Positions 11,484-18,970 of a stretch of 18,970 nucleotides of DNA are shown piece by piece (the stretch's first letter is position 1; each line of letters opens with the position of its first letter). Source of the DNA: an uncultured Actinomycetes bacterium (lineage in GTDB: Bacteria > Actinomycetota > Actinomycetes > Nanopelagicales > Nanopelagicaceae); contig CAILBF010000110.1 in the NCBI GenBank assembly GCA_903832395.1, positions 1 through 18,970 of the forward strand, given 5' to 3'. A program made the position numbers and the translations under genes. The notes below the pieces were generated by a model, which was given only the letters and a program-made list of their open reading frames with translations, was not told the DNA's origin and made no database searches.

Positions 11484-13724
11484 ATGATGAGTCCTGAAAA
11501 ATTGCTCTCAGAACTCAACCCCGCTCAAGCCGCGGCCGTGACGCATGCGGGTGGGCCGCTGCTGGTTGTCGCCGGTGCGGGCTCGGGCAAAACCCGTGTA
11601 CTCACTCGACGCATCGCGTACTTAATGTCACGCCGGAACGTAGCTCCCTATCAAATTTTGGCAATTACATTTACGAATAAGGCCGCAGGCGAAATGAAAG
11701 CGCGAGTGGGCGAACTAGTTGGCCCAGTTGCCGCATCGATGTGGGTTTCGACTTTTCACTCAGCCTGCGTTCGAATTTTAAGACAGGAGGCGGTGAGACT
11801 TGGCTATAGCAACTCTTTTTCAATTTATGACTCAGCAGATTCACTCCGCCTGATTACTATTGTGGCCAAAGAGCTGAACTTAGATTCGAAGCGATACCCA
11901 GCCAGACAGTTTCAAGCGATGATTTCAAATGCGAAAAATGAACTCATGGGTCCGGCAGGTTATTTAAATGCATCCAGCAATGCGTTTGAAGCAGTTGTCG
12001 CCGATGTTTACAGTGTTTACCAAAATCGATTACAGCGCGCCAATGCAATGGATTTCGATGATTTAATTTTCAAGACGGTAGAAGTTTTGCAAAGATATCC
12101 CGAAGCTAAGGCCCGCTTTAGATCGCGTTTTCGCCACGTGCTAGTTGATGAGTATCAAGATACTAATCATGCTCAGTACATACTTGTTAAGGAGTTAGTC
12201 GGAACCGAGGCAGAGGGCATGCCACCAGCAGAACTATGCGTGGTTGGTGATGCCGATCAGTCAATCTATGGTTTTCGCGGTGCAACTATTCGCAATATTT
12301 TGCAGTTTGAACTCGACTATCCAAACGCTACGACAGTCCTGCTCGAGCAAAACTATCGATCAACACAAAACATTCTAAACGCCGCTAATGCAGTTATTAC
12401 GAAGAATGTCAGCCGCAAGGAAAAGAACCTCTGGACTGACTCGGGGTCGGGAGCATTGCTGACCGGTTATGTCGCCGAGAATGAGCATGATGAGGCTAGG
12501 TTTATTGCCGAAGAGATTCGCCAACTGCAACGCGATGAAAAGTCACAACCCGGAGACACGGCGATTTTCTATCGTACGAATGCACAATCTCGCGTATTCG
12601 AAGAGGTATTCATGCGAAATGCGCTGCCTTATAAAGTTGTTGGCGGATTGCGGTTTTATGAACGCCGCGAAGTTAAGGATTTACTGGCATATTTGCGCGT
12701 CCTTGCAAACCTGGAAGACGAAATTTCACTTCGCCGTATTATCAACGTTCCAAAACGTGGCGTCGGTGATACTTCTTTAGATTACATTGACTTATTTGCA
12801 CGCGAACAAGGAATCTCTTTTTGGCAAGGATTACTTCGTGCGTCGGAGGTTCCTGGATTGCCAGCTCGTGCAGCTCAATCGGTCAATGATTTCACTTCGA
12901 TGATTAGCGCCCTCCACGTTTTAGTTGAAGCTAAAACCCGTCCTTCAGTCATCGTAGAAGCTGCTCTGGAGCAATCAGGCTTGCACAACGAGTTGGCGAC
13001 AAGTACTGACCCTCAAGATGAAGTGAGAGTTGAAAACTTAAAAGAGCTCGTTGCCGTTTCTATGGAGTATGAAGAGCGTGACTTTGAAGAGTTAGTTGAA
13101 GATGAAGAAATTTCACTGGCCGGATTTTTAGAAAAGGTATCACTCGTTGCCGATGCCGACGAGATCCCTGAAGGCGAAGATCACGGGGGAGTCGTCACAA
13201 TGATGACTTTGCATACGGCTAAAGGTCTTGAGTTTCCGACGGTGTTTCTCACAGGAATGGAAGATGGAATATTTCCGCACTCACGAACTCTGGGCGAGAA
13301 AGATGAAGTGGAAGAAGAGCGTCGCCTTGCGTATGTGGGTTTAACGCGCGCGCGTGAACGGCTCTATATTTCGCGCGCAGAGTATCGCTCCACGTGGGGT
13401 GCGCCGAATTACAATCCGCCATCGCGTTTCTTAGATGAAATCCCAGAGGATGTAATCCAATGGCGCAATGAATCATCACCATCACTGTCACCTTCGTTAA
13501 TAAAACGTTCACGAGTTGCAACTACTCCGCCTCCCAGAGCGACTGGCAAAAAGAGCACTGCAATTGAACTGGCCGTTGGCGAGCGTGTGTCACATGACAC
13601 ATTCGGTTTGGGCACCGTAGTGTCGGTGGCTGGCGAAGGAGATAAGGCCGAAGCAACGATTAAGTTTGGCCAGTATGGTGAGAAGCGTTTGCTGCTGCGC
13701 TATGCACCCGTTGAGAAGCTCTAG
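11484..13724 (+). CDS. pcrA: ATP-dependent DNA helicase PcrA/UvrD1
   Basis: This is a superfamily 1A 3'-5' DNA helicase acting in nucleotide excision repair, replication restart and transcription-repair coupling. The 746-residue protein shows the Q motif LNPAQAAAV (11-19), Walker A AGAGSGKT (30-37), motif Ia ITFTNKAAGEM (61-71), Walker B VDEYQDTN (221-228), GDADQSIYGFRGA and QNYRST. The late motifs are TLHTAKGLEFPTVFLTGME and YVGLTRARERLY. The last 50 residues (from ELAVGERVSHDTFGLGTV) form the Tudor-like domain that in PcrA/UvrD binds RNA polymerase. Placement just before sucC matches UvrD1 in Mycobacterium. A second ATG directly follows the first, and the first is used on promoter geometry. 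No terminator separates it from sucC. Confidence 0.96.
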   Translation: MMSPEKLLSELNPAQAAAVTHAGGPLLVVAGAGSGKTRVLTRRIAYLMSRRNVAPYQILAITFTNKAAGEMKARVGELVGPVAASMWVSTFHSACVRILRQEAVRLGYSNSFSIYDSADSLRLITIVAKELNLDSKRYPARQFQAMISNAKNELMGPAGYLNASSNAFEAVVADVYSVYQNRLQRANAMDFDDLIFKTVEVLQRYPEAKARFRSRFRHVLVDEYQDTNHAQYILVKELVGTEAEGMPPAELCVVGDADQSIYGFRGATIRNILQFELDYPNATTVLLEQNYRSTQNILNAANAVITKNVSRKEKNLWTDSGSGALLTGYVAENEHDEARFIAEEIRQLQRDEKSQPGDTAIFYRTNAQSRVFEEVFMRNALPYKVVGGLRFYERREVKDLLAYLRVLANLEDEISLRRIINVPKRGVGDTSLDYIDLFAREQGISFWQGLLRASEVPGLPARAAQSVNDFTSMISALHVLVEAKTRPSVIVEAALEQSGLHNELATSTDPQDEVRVENLKELVAVSMEYEERDFEELVEDEEISLAGFLEKVSLVADADEIPEGEDHGGVVTMMTLHTAKGLEFPTVFLTGMEDGIFPHSRTLGEKDEVEEERRLAYVGLTRARERLYISRAEYRSTWGAPNYNPPSRFLDEIPEDVIQWRNESSPSLSPSLIKRSRVATTPPPRATGKKSTAIELAVGERVSHDTFGLGTVVSVAGEGDKAEATIKFGQYGEKRLLLRYAPVEKL

Positions 13725-13750
13725 GATTGCCCCCTAATCATGATGTGGAG
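13711..13750 (+). promoter_or_regulatory. Possible sucC promoter and ribosome binding site
   Basis: TTGAGA at 13711-13716 (inside the pcrA end) and TAATCA at 13735-13740 are 18 bases apart. The -35-like part is good, but the -10-like part is imperfect for TANNNT. GGAG at 13747-13750, five bases before the GTG at 13756, is a plausible ribosome binding site and supports that start. With the predicted start near 13747 the two signals compete for space, so either the promoter or the leader length is doubtful. Confidence 0.28.
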
Positions 13751-13755
13751 TACCA

Positions 13756-14919
13756 GTGGATCTCTTTGAATATCAGGCACGCGACTTATTTGAAAAGCAT
13801 GGAGTTCCAGTGTTGGCCGCAGGGATTGCCACGACAGCCGATGAAGCTGAAGCTGTAGCAACGCACATTGGCGGCAAAGTCGTCGTAAAGGCACAAGTCA
13901 AAGTTGGCGGCCGCGGAAAAGCTGGCGGCGTCAAACTTGCAGAGAATGCCGCCGATGCGCGTGAAAAAGCCAGTGCAATTCTTGGAATGGACATTAAAGG
14001 TCACATAGTTCGTACCGTCATGATTGCAGCAGCTGCGCCTATTGAATCTGAATATTATTTAGCAATTCTTCTCGATCGCTCAAACCGAACTTTCCTAGTT
14101 ATGGCATCGGTTTCAGGTGGAATGGATATCGAAGAAGTCGCACACACCGCCCCCGAAAAATTAGCCAGGATTGCAGTCTCTGCCGTAGACGGTATTAGTG
14201 CAACTAAAGCTAAAGAGATTATTGCTGCAGCAAACTTTCCACTAGATGTTGCAGACCAAGTTGCCGACGTCTTATTAAAGCTCTGGGAGGTTTTCCAGTC
14301 AGAGGATGCAACGCTAGTTGAAGTAAACCCACTGGTTAAAACTAAAGATGGCAAAGTAATTGCCCTTGATGGAAAAATCACGTTAGATGATAATGCTGAA
14401 TTCCGCCAACCAGGACATGCCGCCCTCGTTGATCATGCCGCTACAAATGCGCTAGAAGCTGCGGCTAAGGAAAAAGATTTGAACTATGTGAAGTTAGATG
14501 GCGAAGTTGGAATTATTGGAAATGGTGCCGGCTTGGTTATGAGCACACTTGATGTGGTTGCCTATGCCGGTCAAAAGCATGGCGGAGTGCGACCAGCTAA
14601 CTTTTTAGATATTGGCGGAGGTGCATCGGCACAGATAATGGCCGATGGTTTATCAATTATTCTTGGCGATAGCGATGTTAAAAGCGTATTCGTCAATGTC
14701 TTTGGTGGCATAACTTCATGTGATGCCGTTGCAACTGGGATTGTTCAAGCCCTCGAACTGCTGGGAGCAAAGGCAACTAAACCCATTGTTGTGCGTTTAG
14801 ATGGAAATAACGTTGTCGAAGGACGGGCAATTTTGGCCAAAGCGGCACACCCGCTAATCGAACAGGCCGACACGATGGATGGAGCAGCAAACCGTGCTGC
14901 AGAGTTGGCGGCTAAGTAA
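13756..14919 (+). CDS. sucC: Succinyl-CoA synthetase (ADP-forming) beta subunit
   Basis: SucC is the ATP-grasp nucleotide- and succinate-binding subunit of succinyl-CoA synthetase in the TCA cycle. It partners SucD in converting succinyl-CoA to succinate with nucleotide triphosphate formation. It is 387 residues, standard length. It starts MDLFEYQARDLFEKHGVPV, has the ATP-grasp block KAQVKVGGRGKAGGVKLA at about 45-62, EVNPLV near 196-201 for metal and nucleotide, and the GIIGNGAGLVMSTLD and VFVNVFGGITSCD motifs in the C-terminal CoA-ligase half. The GTG start at 13756 is fixed by the conserved N-terminus and GGAG upstream. The stop is immediately followed by the sucD ATG. Confidence 0.96.
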   Translation: MDLFEYQARDLFEKHGVPVLAAGIATTADEAEAVATHIGGKVVVKAQVKVGGRGKAGGVKLAENAADAREKASAILGMDIKGHIVRTVMIAAAAPIESEYYLAILLDRSNRTFLVMASVSGGMDIEEVAHTAPEKLARIAVSAVDGISATKAKEIIAAANFPLDVADQVADVLLKLWEVFQSEDATLVEVNPLVKTKDGKVIALDGKITLDDNAEFRQPGHAALVDHAATNALEAAAKEKDLNYVKLDGEVGIIGNGAGLVMSTLDVVAYAGQKHGGVRPANFLDIGGGASAQIMADGLSIILGDSDVKSVFVNVFGGITSCDAVATGIVQALELLGAKATKPIVVRLDGNNVVEGRAILAKAAHPLIEQADTMDGAANRAAELAAK

Positions 14920-15801
14920 ATGGCAATCTTTTTAGATGAAAAATCCGTTGTAATCGTACAAGGTATGACCGGTTCTGAAGGCACGAAGCACACTCGACGC
15001 ATGTTGGCCTCTGGAACAAAAATTGTTGGTGGAGTAACTCCAGGCAAGGGTGGACAAGTTGTAGATATCGACGGTCATCAACTTCCAGTTTTTAACACTG
15101 TGGCTGAGGCCATGAGTGCAACTGGCGCGAATGCCTCAGTTGTCTTTGTTCCACCTAAGTTCGCTAAAGCGGCAGTAATCGATGCAATCGATGCGGCGAT
15201 GCCGTTGGTTGTTGTTATTACTGAGGGAATTCCAATCCATGATTCTGCAAGTTTTTACGCATATTCAGTGATTAAAGGAACGACGCGCATCATCGGCCCA
15301 AACTGCCCAGGATTAATTAGTCCCGGCAAATCTAACATTGGCATTATTCCCGCAGATATTACGGGTGCCGGTCCAATTGGATTAGTGTCAAAGTCTGGAA
15401 CTCTCACGTATCAAATGATGTATGAACTCCGCGATATTGGCTTTAGTACCGCAATTGGAATCGGTGGAGATCCGGTTATCGGAACTACACACATTGACGC
15501 ACTTCGTGCTTTCCAAGATGATCCAGAGACAACGGCAATCGTCATGATCGGTGAAATTGGCGGAGATGCTGAAGAGCGCGCTGCGGCATTTATTGCAGAG
15601 TATGTAACTAAGCCGGTAGTTGGATATGTTGCCGGATTCACCGCACCTGAAGGAAAGACTATGGGCCATGCCGGCGCAATCGTTTCCGGTTCATCTGGCA
15701 CAGCACAGGGAAAGAAAGATGCTCTGGAAGCTGCTGGCGTTAAGGTCGGGCAAACTCCGAGTGAAACTGCGCAACTACTGCGCGATATTTTAGGGCGCTA
15801 A
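14920..15801 (+). CDS. sucD: Succinyl-CoA synthetase alpha subunit
   Basis: SucD binds CoA and carries the phosphohistidine intermediate of succinyl-CoA synthetase. The 293-residue protein has the CoA-binding Rossmann start VIVQGMTGSEGTKHT (11-25), GGVTPGKGG at 37-45, GPNCPGLISPG at 126-136 and active-site His250 in GHAGAIVSGSSGTAQGKK. The ATG at 14920 begins at the base after the sucC stop, so the two subunits are made in coupled, stoichiometric fashion. The next gene begins five bases after the sucD stop, suggesting one transcript sucC-sucD-DUF6350-purN-purH. Confidence 0.97.
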   Translation: MAIFLDEKSVVIVQGMTGSEGTKHTRRMLASGTKIVGGVTPGKGGQVVDIDGHQLPVFNTVAEAMSATGANASVVFVPPKFAKAAVIDAIDAAMPLVVVITEGIPIHDSASFYAYSVIKGTTRIIGPNCPGLISPGKSNIGIIPADITGAGPIGLVSKSGTLTYQMMYELRDIGFSTAIGIGGDPVIGTTHIDALRAFQDDPETTAIVMIGEIGGDAEERAAAFIAEYVTKPVVGYVAGFTAPEGKTMGHAGAIVSGSSGTAQGKKDALEAAGVKVGQTPSETAQLLRDILGR

Positions 15802-15806
15802 AAAAA

Positions 15807-16883
15807 GTGTTCGGGCGCGTACTTGGGGTCACACTGACTCAAGTGCTGCGCAGCGTTGCGCTAGTCCTACTCCCCACTTCATTTATTGCTTTACTTGCGT
15901 GGGCGACAGCGGGAAGTGCAACGGGTAATACTGGCGATCCTTTGCGCGCAGCTCTCTGGATTTGGCTAGGCGCTCACCAAATTCCCTTTTCATTGGCGCT
16001 TCCACCCTCAAATGCCGCTGGCTTCCTCTCCTATTTACCTCTCGGGGCACTTGTCCTTCCGGTTTTCGCTATTCGAAATGGAGTGAAACGCATCATTGAT
16101 CGTCTTGATGATGACGCCTCTCTCATTCCTTTAGCACGCATCCTTTTTGCCGTTCTCTATACCGGCATTGGCACTTTATTCGCTTATTTCAGTGCAACTA
16201 GTGCAGTAAAACCAGTGTGGTATTTAACTCCGGTTTTTCTACTTCCAATAACATTAGTGAGCGCAGCAACGGTTGGCAGACGTCTAGCTTTCGGACAGGC
16301 GATTTTTTTTAGTTCTAGAGTAATCGCATTAATTGTAGGTGTAGCTTCCTTAGTTTTTGGAACGCTACTTTTAATCAACATTTCTACGGTCAGAGATTTG
16401 AGTTTAGTACTTGAGCCTGGAATCTTCGGTGGGCTCTTGTTATTACTTCTTAACATCCTTTACATCCCAAACGCCATCGTTGCTACCCTTGGATATTTTT
16501 CGGGAACTGGCTTTGCAATAGGTTCCGGTTCGATTGTTTCACCGTGGAGTTTTCACTTGCATTCAATTCCAGCTTTTCCACTTCTAGGCGCCTTACCAAA
16601 TGGAACTTCACATTTTGCAATTCTTGGATCATTGCTTGTGATTCTGGCAGGTGCACTCTTGGCGAGTTGGACCATTGCACTTAATACACGCGTTCTCATT
16701 GAATCGCTCTTAGCATCGGTAATAATGATTGCAATAATTGCATATGCGGGAAGTGGTGCGTTAATTACGGATGCAATGTCTGCAATTGGAGTCTCGCCGT
16801 GGAAATTCACGCTTAGCGTCAGCTGCGAACTAATGTTTGGCGCCGTACTTGCAATCTATGTACCGCGCATTGGAAGACGGTAA
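15807..16883 (+). CDS. DUF6350 integral membrane protein, PerM-like
   Basis: The 358-residue protein is strongly hydrophobic, with roughly eight or nine membrane segments by eye (about 15-35, 73-92, 108-130, 138-156, 172-191, 205-230, 268-290, 297-320, 332-352). A conserved-looking region around residues 216-262 (LYIPNAIVATLGYF, then GTGFAIGSGSIVSPWSF, then IPAFPLLGALP) fits the DUF6350 signature. In Mycobacterium the gene between sucD and purN is perM, linked to cell division and persistence in the host. Position and signature suggest orthology here, but the biochemical activity is unknown. The start is GTG 15807, with no clear Shine-Dalgarno, and an A-rich stretch precedes it. The TAA overlaps the purN ATG by one base. 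Confidence 0.85.
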   Translation: MFGRVLGVTLTQVLRSVALVLLPTSFIALLAWATAGSATGNTGDPLRAALWIWLGAHQIPFSLALPPSNAAGFLSYLPLGALVLPVFAIRNGVKRIIDRLDDDASLIPLARILFAVLYTGIGTLFAYFSATSAVKPVWYLTPVFLLPITLVSAATVGRRLAFGQAIFFSSRVIALIVGVASLVFGTLLLINISTVRDLSLVLEPGIFGGLLLLLLNILYIPNAIVATLGYFSGTGFAIGSGSIVSPWSFHLHSIPAFPLLGALPNGTSHFAILGSLLVILAGALLASWTIALNTRVLIESLLASVIMIAIIAYAGSGALITDAMSAIGVSPWKFTLSVSCELMFGAVLAIYVPRIGRR

Positions 16884-17446
16884 TGCCGCACCGCATCGTG
16901 ATTTTAGCTTCCGGCTCTGGAACCCTTGCTCAATCAATCATTGATGCCGATAGTTTAGATATCGATATTGTGGCGATTATTAGCGACCAAGTTGATGCGT
17001 CAGTTCTGGCACGTGCAGATGCATCGGGAATTGCAACCGCAGTAATTCCAGTTGCCAGTTCACGCGACGCTTGGAATCTGCAGATCATCGAAAAGGTTGC
17101 CGCCTATAAACCAGATTTAGTAGTCAGCGCTGGCTTTATGCGGATTCTGCCGCCTGATTTCGTGAATCGCTTTCCAACTATAAACAGCCATCCAGCGCTA
17201 CTGCCAGATTTTCCAGGCGCACATGCCGTCCGCGACGCTCTGGCTGCGGGAGTTTCCGTTACGGGCACCACGGTTCATTGGGTTGATGACGGCATCGATA
17301 CGGGACCGATCATTACCCAGATGCAGGTTCCAGTTCTCCCAGGTGATGATGAAGCTAGCCTTCATGAGAGAATTAAGAAAGTAGAACGCGGTCTCATAGT
17401 TGCGACCATTGCTTTGATTCTTCCATCACTGGAGCCACATGTCTGA
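16883..17446 (+). CDS. purN: Phosphoribosylglycinamide formyltransferase PurN
   Basis: PurN transfers the formyl group of 10-formyl-tetrahydrofolate to GAR, the third step of de novo IMP synthesis. The 187-residue protein has the phosphate-binding loop ASGSGTLAQ at 9-17, the catalytic Asn101 and His103 in INSHPALLPDFPGAH, and Asp139 in DDGIDTGPII, with family-standard spacing. Canonical members begin VLxSGxGSNLQ. Here GSN is replaced by GTL at 13-15, a mild variation. The ATG shares a base with the upstream stop (TAATG). Its stop overlaps the purH start by eight bases, so purN and purH, which use the same folate donor, are translationally coupled. Confidence 0.96.
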   Translation: MPHRIVILASGSGTLAQSIIDADSLDIDIVAIISDQVDASVLARADASGIATAVIPVASSRDAWNLQIIEKVAAYKPDLVVSAGFMRILPPDFVNRFPTINSHPALLPDFPGAHAVRDALAAGVSVTGTTVHWVDDGIDTGPIITQMQVPVLPGDDEASLHERIKKVERGLIVATIALILPSLEPHV

Positions 17447-18970
17447 ACGTAAAACTATTCGCCGAGCACTCGTGAGTGTGTATGACAAATCACGGCTGTT
17501 GGAAATTGGAAAAGCTCTCGATGACGCTGGAGTAGAGATTCTTTCGACTGGATCAACGGCCTCGCAGTTAGCAAACGCTGGAATTCCTGTGACAGAAGTA
17601 AGTACGTACACCGGTTTTCCAGAGATTATGGGCGGACGAGTAAAGACTTTGCATCCACGCGTGCATTCTGGAATCTTGGCCGATCAAAATAATCCAGAGC
17701 ACTTGGCGGCAATTGCCGAGTTAGACATTGCTCCCTTTGACTTAGTAATTATCAATCTCTATCCCTTCGCAGCAACAATTGCATCAGGTGCTGATTTTGC
17801 TGAGTGCATTGAGCAGATAGATATCGGCGGACCTTCAATGTTGCGTGGCGCAGCTAAGAATCATGGCTCTGTTGCAGTCATCTCAAGCACGTCACAGTAT
17901 GACGATTTGCTAGCTGCGATTAAAGCTGGCGGATTTACCCATTCAGAGCGACGCCAATTGGCCCTAGAAGTTTTTCGGACTACAGCGGAGTACGACTTAA
18001 CAATTGCAACATGGTTGGCTCAGAGCGATGAGCTTCCTGATTGGTTCGGTCGCATTTGGCGACGCGAGAACTCGCTTCGCTATGGAGAGAATCCACACCA
18101 AAGCGCCGCAATATATTCAGGTGGGCCAAGCGGAATCGTTAACGCCGTGCAGTTACATGGCAAAGAAATGTCTTTTAATAACTACACCGATGCAGATGCG
18201 GCATGGCGCGCGGCTTTAGATCACAGTGACCCCTGTGTTGCCATTATTAAACATGCTAATCCCTGTGGCATCGCAACGGCTTCAGATATTTCAACTGCAC
18301 ATAAAAAAGCCCACGCATGCGATCCAGTTTCAGCCTTTGGCGGCGTTGTTGCAGCAAATCGTCAAGTGAGTCTTGCAATGGCCGAGCAGTTAACTGACAT
18401 CTTTACTGAAGTTGTAATTGCTCCGAGTTATGAGGCTGGAGCCGTAGAACTTCTCTCCAAAAAGCCGGCTATTCGTATTCTGCAATGCGACGTTACAACT
18501 ATCTCCGAGTTTGAAATGCGTCCAGTTTCAGGCGGCTTACTAATTCAAGAAACAGATTTAATTGATGCGCCGGGCGACTCACCGACGCAATGGAAGCAAG
18601 TTAGTGGGCAACCAGTCAGTGCCGAAGTTATGAAAGAACTTGAGTTTGCTTGGCGATCGGTTCGTGCAGTTAAAAGCAACGCGATTTTATTGAGCAGTAA
18701 TGGCGCATCAGTTGGAATTGGTATGGGTCAAGTCAACCGTGTTGACTCTGCACGTTTAGCGGTGACGCGTGCAGGTGATCGAGTTGTCGGTTCAGTTGCA
18801 GCCAGTGATGCCTTTTTCCCATTTGCCGATGGCCTACAAATCTTGATTGACGCTGGAGTAAGCGCAGTAGTTCAACCTGGCGGAAGTATTCGAGATGAAG
18901 AGGTCATAGCAGCGGCTGTGAGTGCTGGCATTGCGATGTTTTTCACAGGAGTTCGTCATTTCTCCCACGC
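17439..18970 (+). CDS. purH: Bifunctional AICAR formyltransferase/IMP cyclohydrolase PurH (3' end just outside window)
   Basis: PurH carries out the last two steps to IMP: formylation of AICAR and ring closure. Translating from ATG 17439 gives about 510 open codons to the window edge. The N-terminal cyclohydrolase domain has SVYDKS (13-18), LSTGSTASQL, RVKTLHPR and NLYPF. The C-terminal transformylase domain has LRYGENPHQSA, the catalytic Lys-His in IKHANPCG, DPVSAFGGVVAAN and DAFFPFADG. The sequence stops at RHFSH plus a partial codon. Since PurH proteins end at about RHFRH, only a codon or so plus the stop appears to be missing. The start overlaps the purN stop by eight bases. It is a complete-looking enzyme at the end of the suc-pur gene string. 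Confidence 0.97.
   Translation, partial: MSERKTIRRALVSVYDKSRLLEIGKALDDAGVEILSTGSTASQLANAGIPVTEVSTYTGFPEIMGGRVKTLHPRVHSGILADQNNPEHLAAIAELDIAPFDLVIINLYPFAATIASGADFAECIEQIDIGGPSMLRGAAKNHGSVAVISSTSQYDDLLAAIKAGGFTHSERRQLALEVFRTTAEYDLTIATWLAQSDELPDWFGRIWRRENSLRYGENPHQSAAIYSGGPSGIVNAVQLHGKEMSFNNYTDADAAWRAALDHSDPCVAIIKHANPCGIATASDISTAHKKAHACDPVSAFGGVVAANRQVSLAMAEQLTDIFTEVVIAPSYEAGAVELLSKKPAIRILQCDVTTISEFEMRPVSGGLLIQETDLIDAPGDSPTQWKQVSGQPVSAEVMKELEFAWRSVRAVKSNAILLSSNGASVGIGMGQVNRVDSARLAVTRAGDRVVGSVAASDAFFPFADGLQILIDAGVSAVVQPGGSIRDEEVIAAAVSAGIAMFFTGVRHFSH

Overview
The window reads as a compact, moderate-GC actinobacterial chromosome segment. The evidence is a WhiB3/WhiD-type iron-sulfur regulator, a GuaB3-type IMP dehydrogenase paralogue, a UvrD1/PcrA helicase with a Tudor-like tail, and a PerM-like (DUF6350) membrane protein between sucD and purN. 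The order tsaE-tsaB-rimI-tsaD-groES-groEL-whiB-guaB-guaB3-guaA ... pcrA-sucC-sucD-DUF6350-purN-purH matches, from memory, the order in Streptomyces and (split into two blocks) in Mycobacterium. Base composition near 50% GC by eye, very short intergenic gaps, and 1-8 nt gene overlaps suggest a streamlined lineage such as the freshwater Nanopelagicales (acI). That placement is inference. No mobile element, tRNA, rRNA, CRISPR array or obvious horizontally acquired island is visible, and no stretch over 300 bases lacks a gene.

Layout. 1-331: the 3' end of an unrecognised gene, closed by a strong terminator. 354-2873: four overlapping genes for tRNA t6A modification (tsaE, tsaB, tsaD) and N-terminal acetylation (rimI). 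2883-4960: a groES-groEL heat-shock operon with its own promoter, a slightly degenerate CIRCE operator and a bidirectional terminator. 4990-6276: a divergent regulator pair, whiB (minus) and a MerR-type protein with a CarH-like cobalamin domain (plus). 6285-10735: guaB, guaB3 and guaA (IMP to XMP to GMP), followed by an exported cyclophilin. 10732-11457: a minus-strand PIG-L deacetylase converging on the cyclophilin gene. 11484-13724: the helicase. 13756-18970: sucC, sucD (TCA cycle), a DUF6350 membrane protein, purN and purH (de novo purine synthesis), with purH apparently cut within a codon or so of its end.

How the genes fit together. PurN and PurH make IMP, and GuaB and GuaA turn it into GMP, so most of the purine logic at this locus serves guanine nucleotide supply. 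The most unusual points are: an IMP dehydrogenase lacking its whole regulatory CBS (Bateman) module; a GuaB3 with His where the catalytic Cys should be; a MerR regulator carrying the W-x9-EH and lower-axial His signature of B12 photoreceptors beside whiB3; and repeated leaderless promoter geometry, including two divergent leaderless promoters in a 26-bp gap. I did not find a wholly new multigene system. The window is mainly conserved housekeeping with these local peculiarities.
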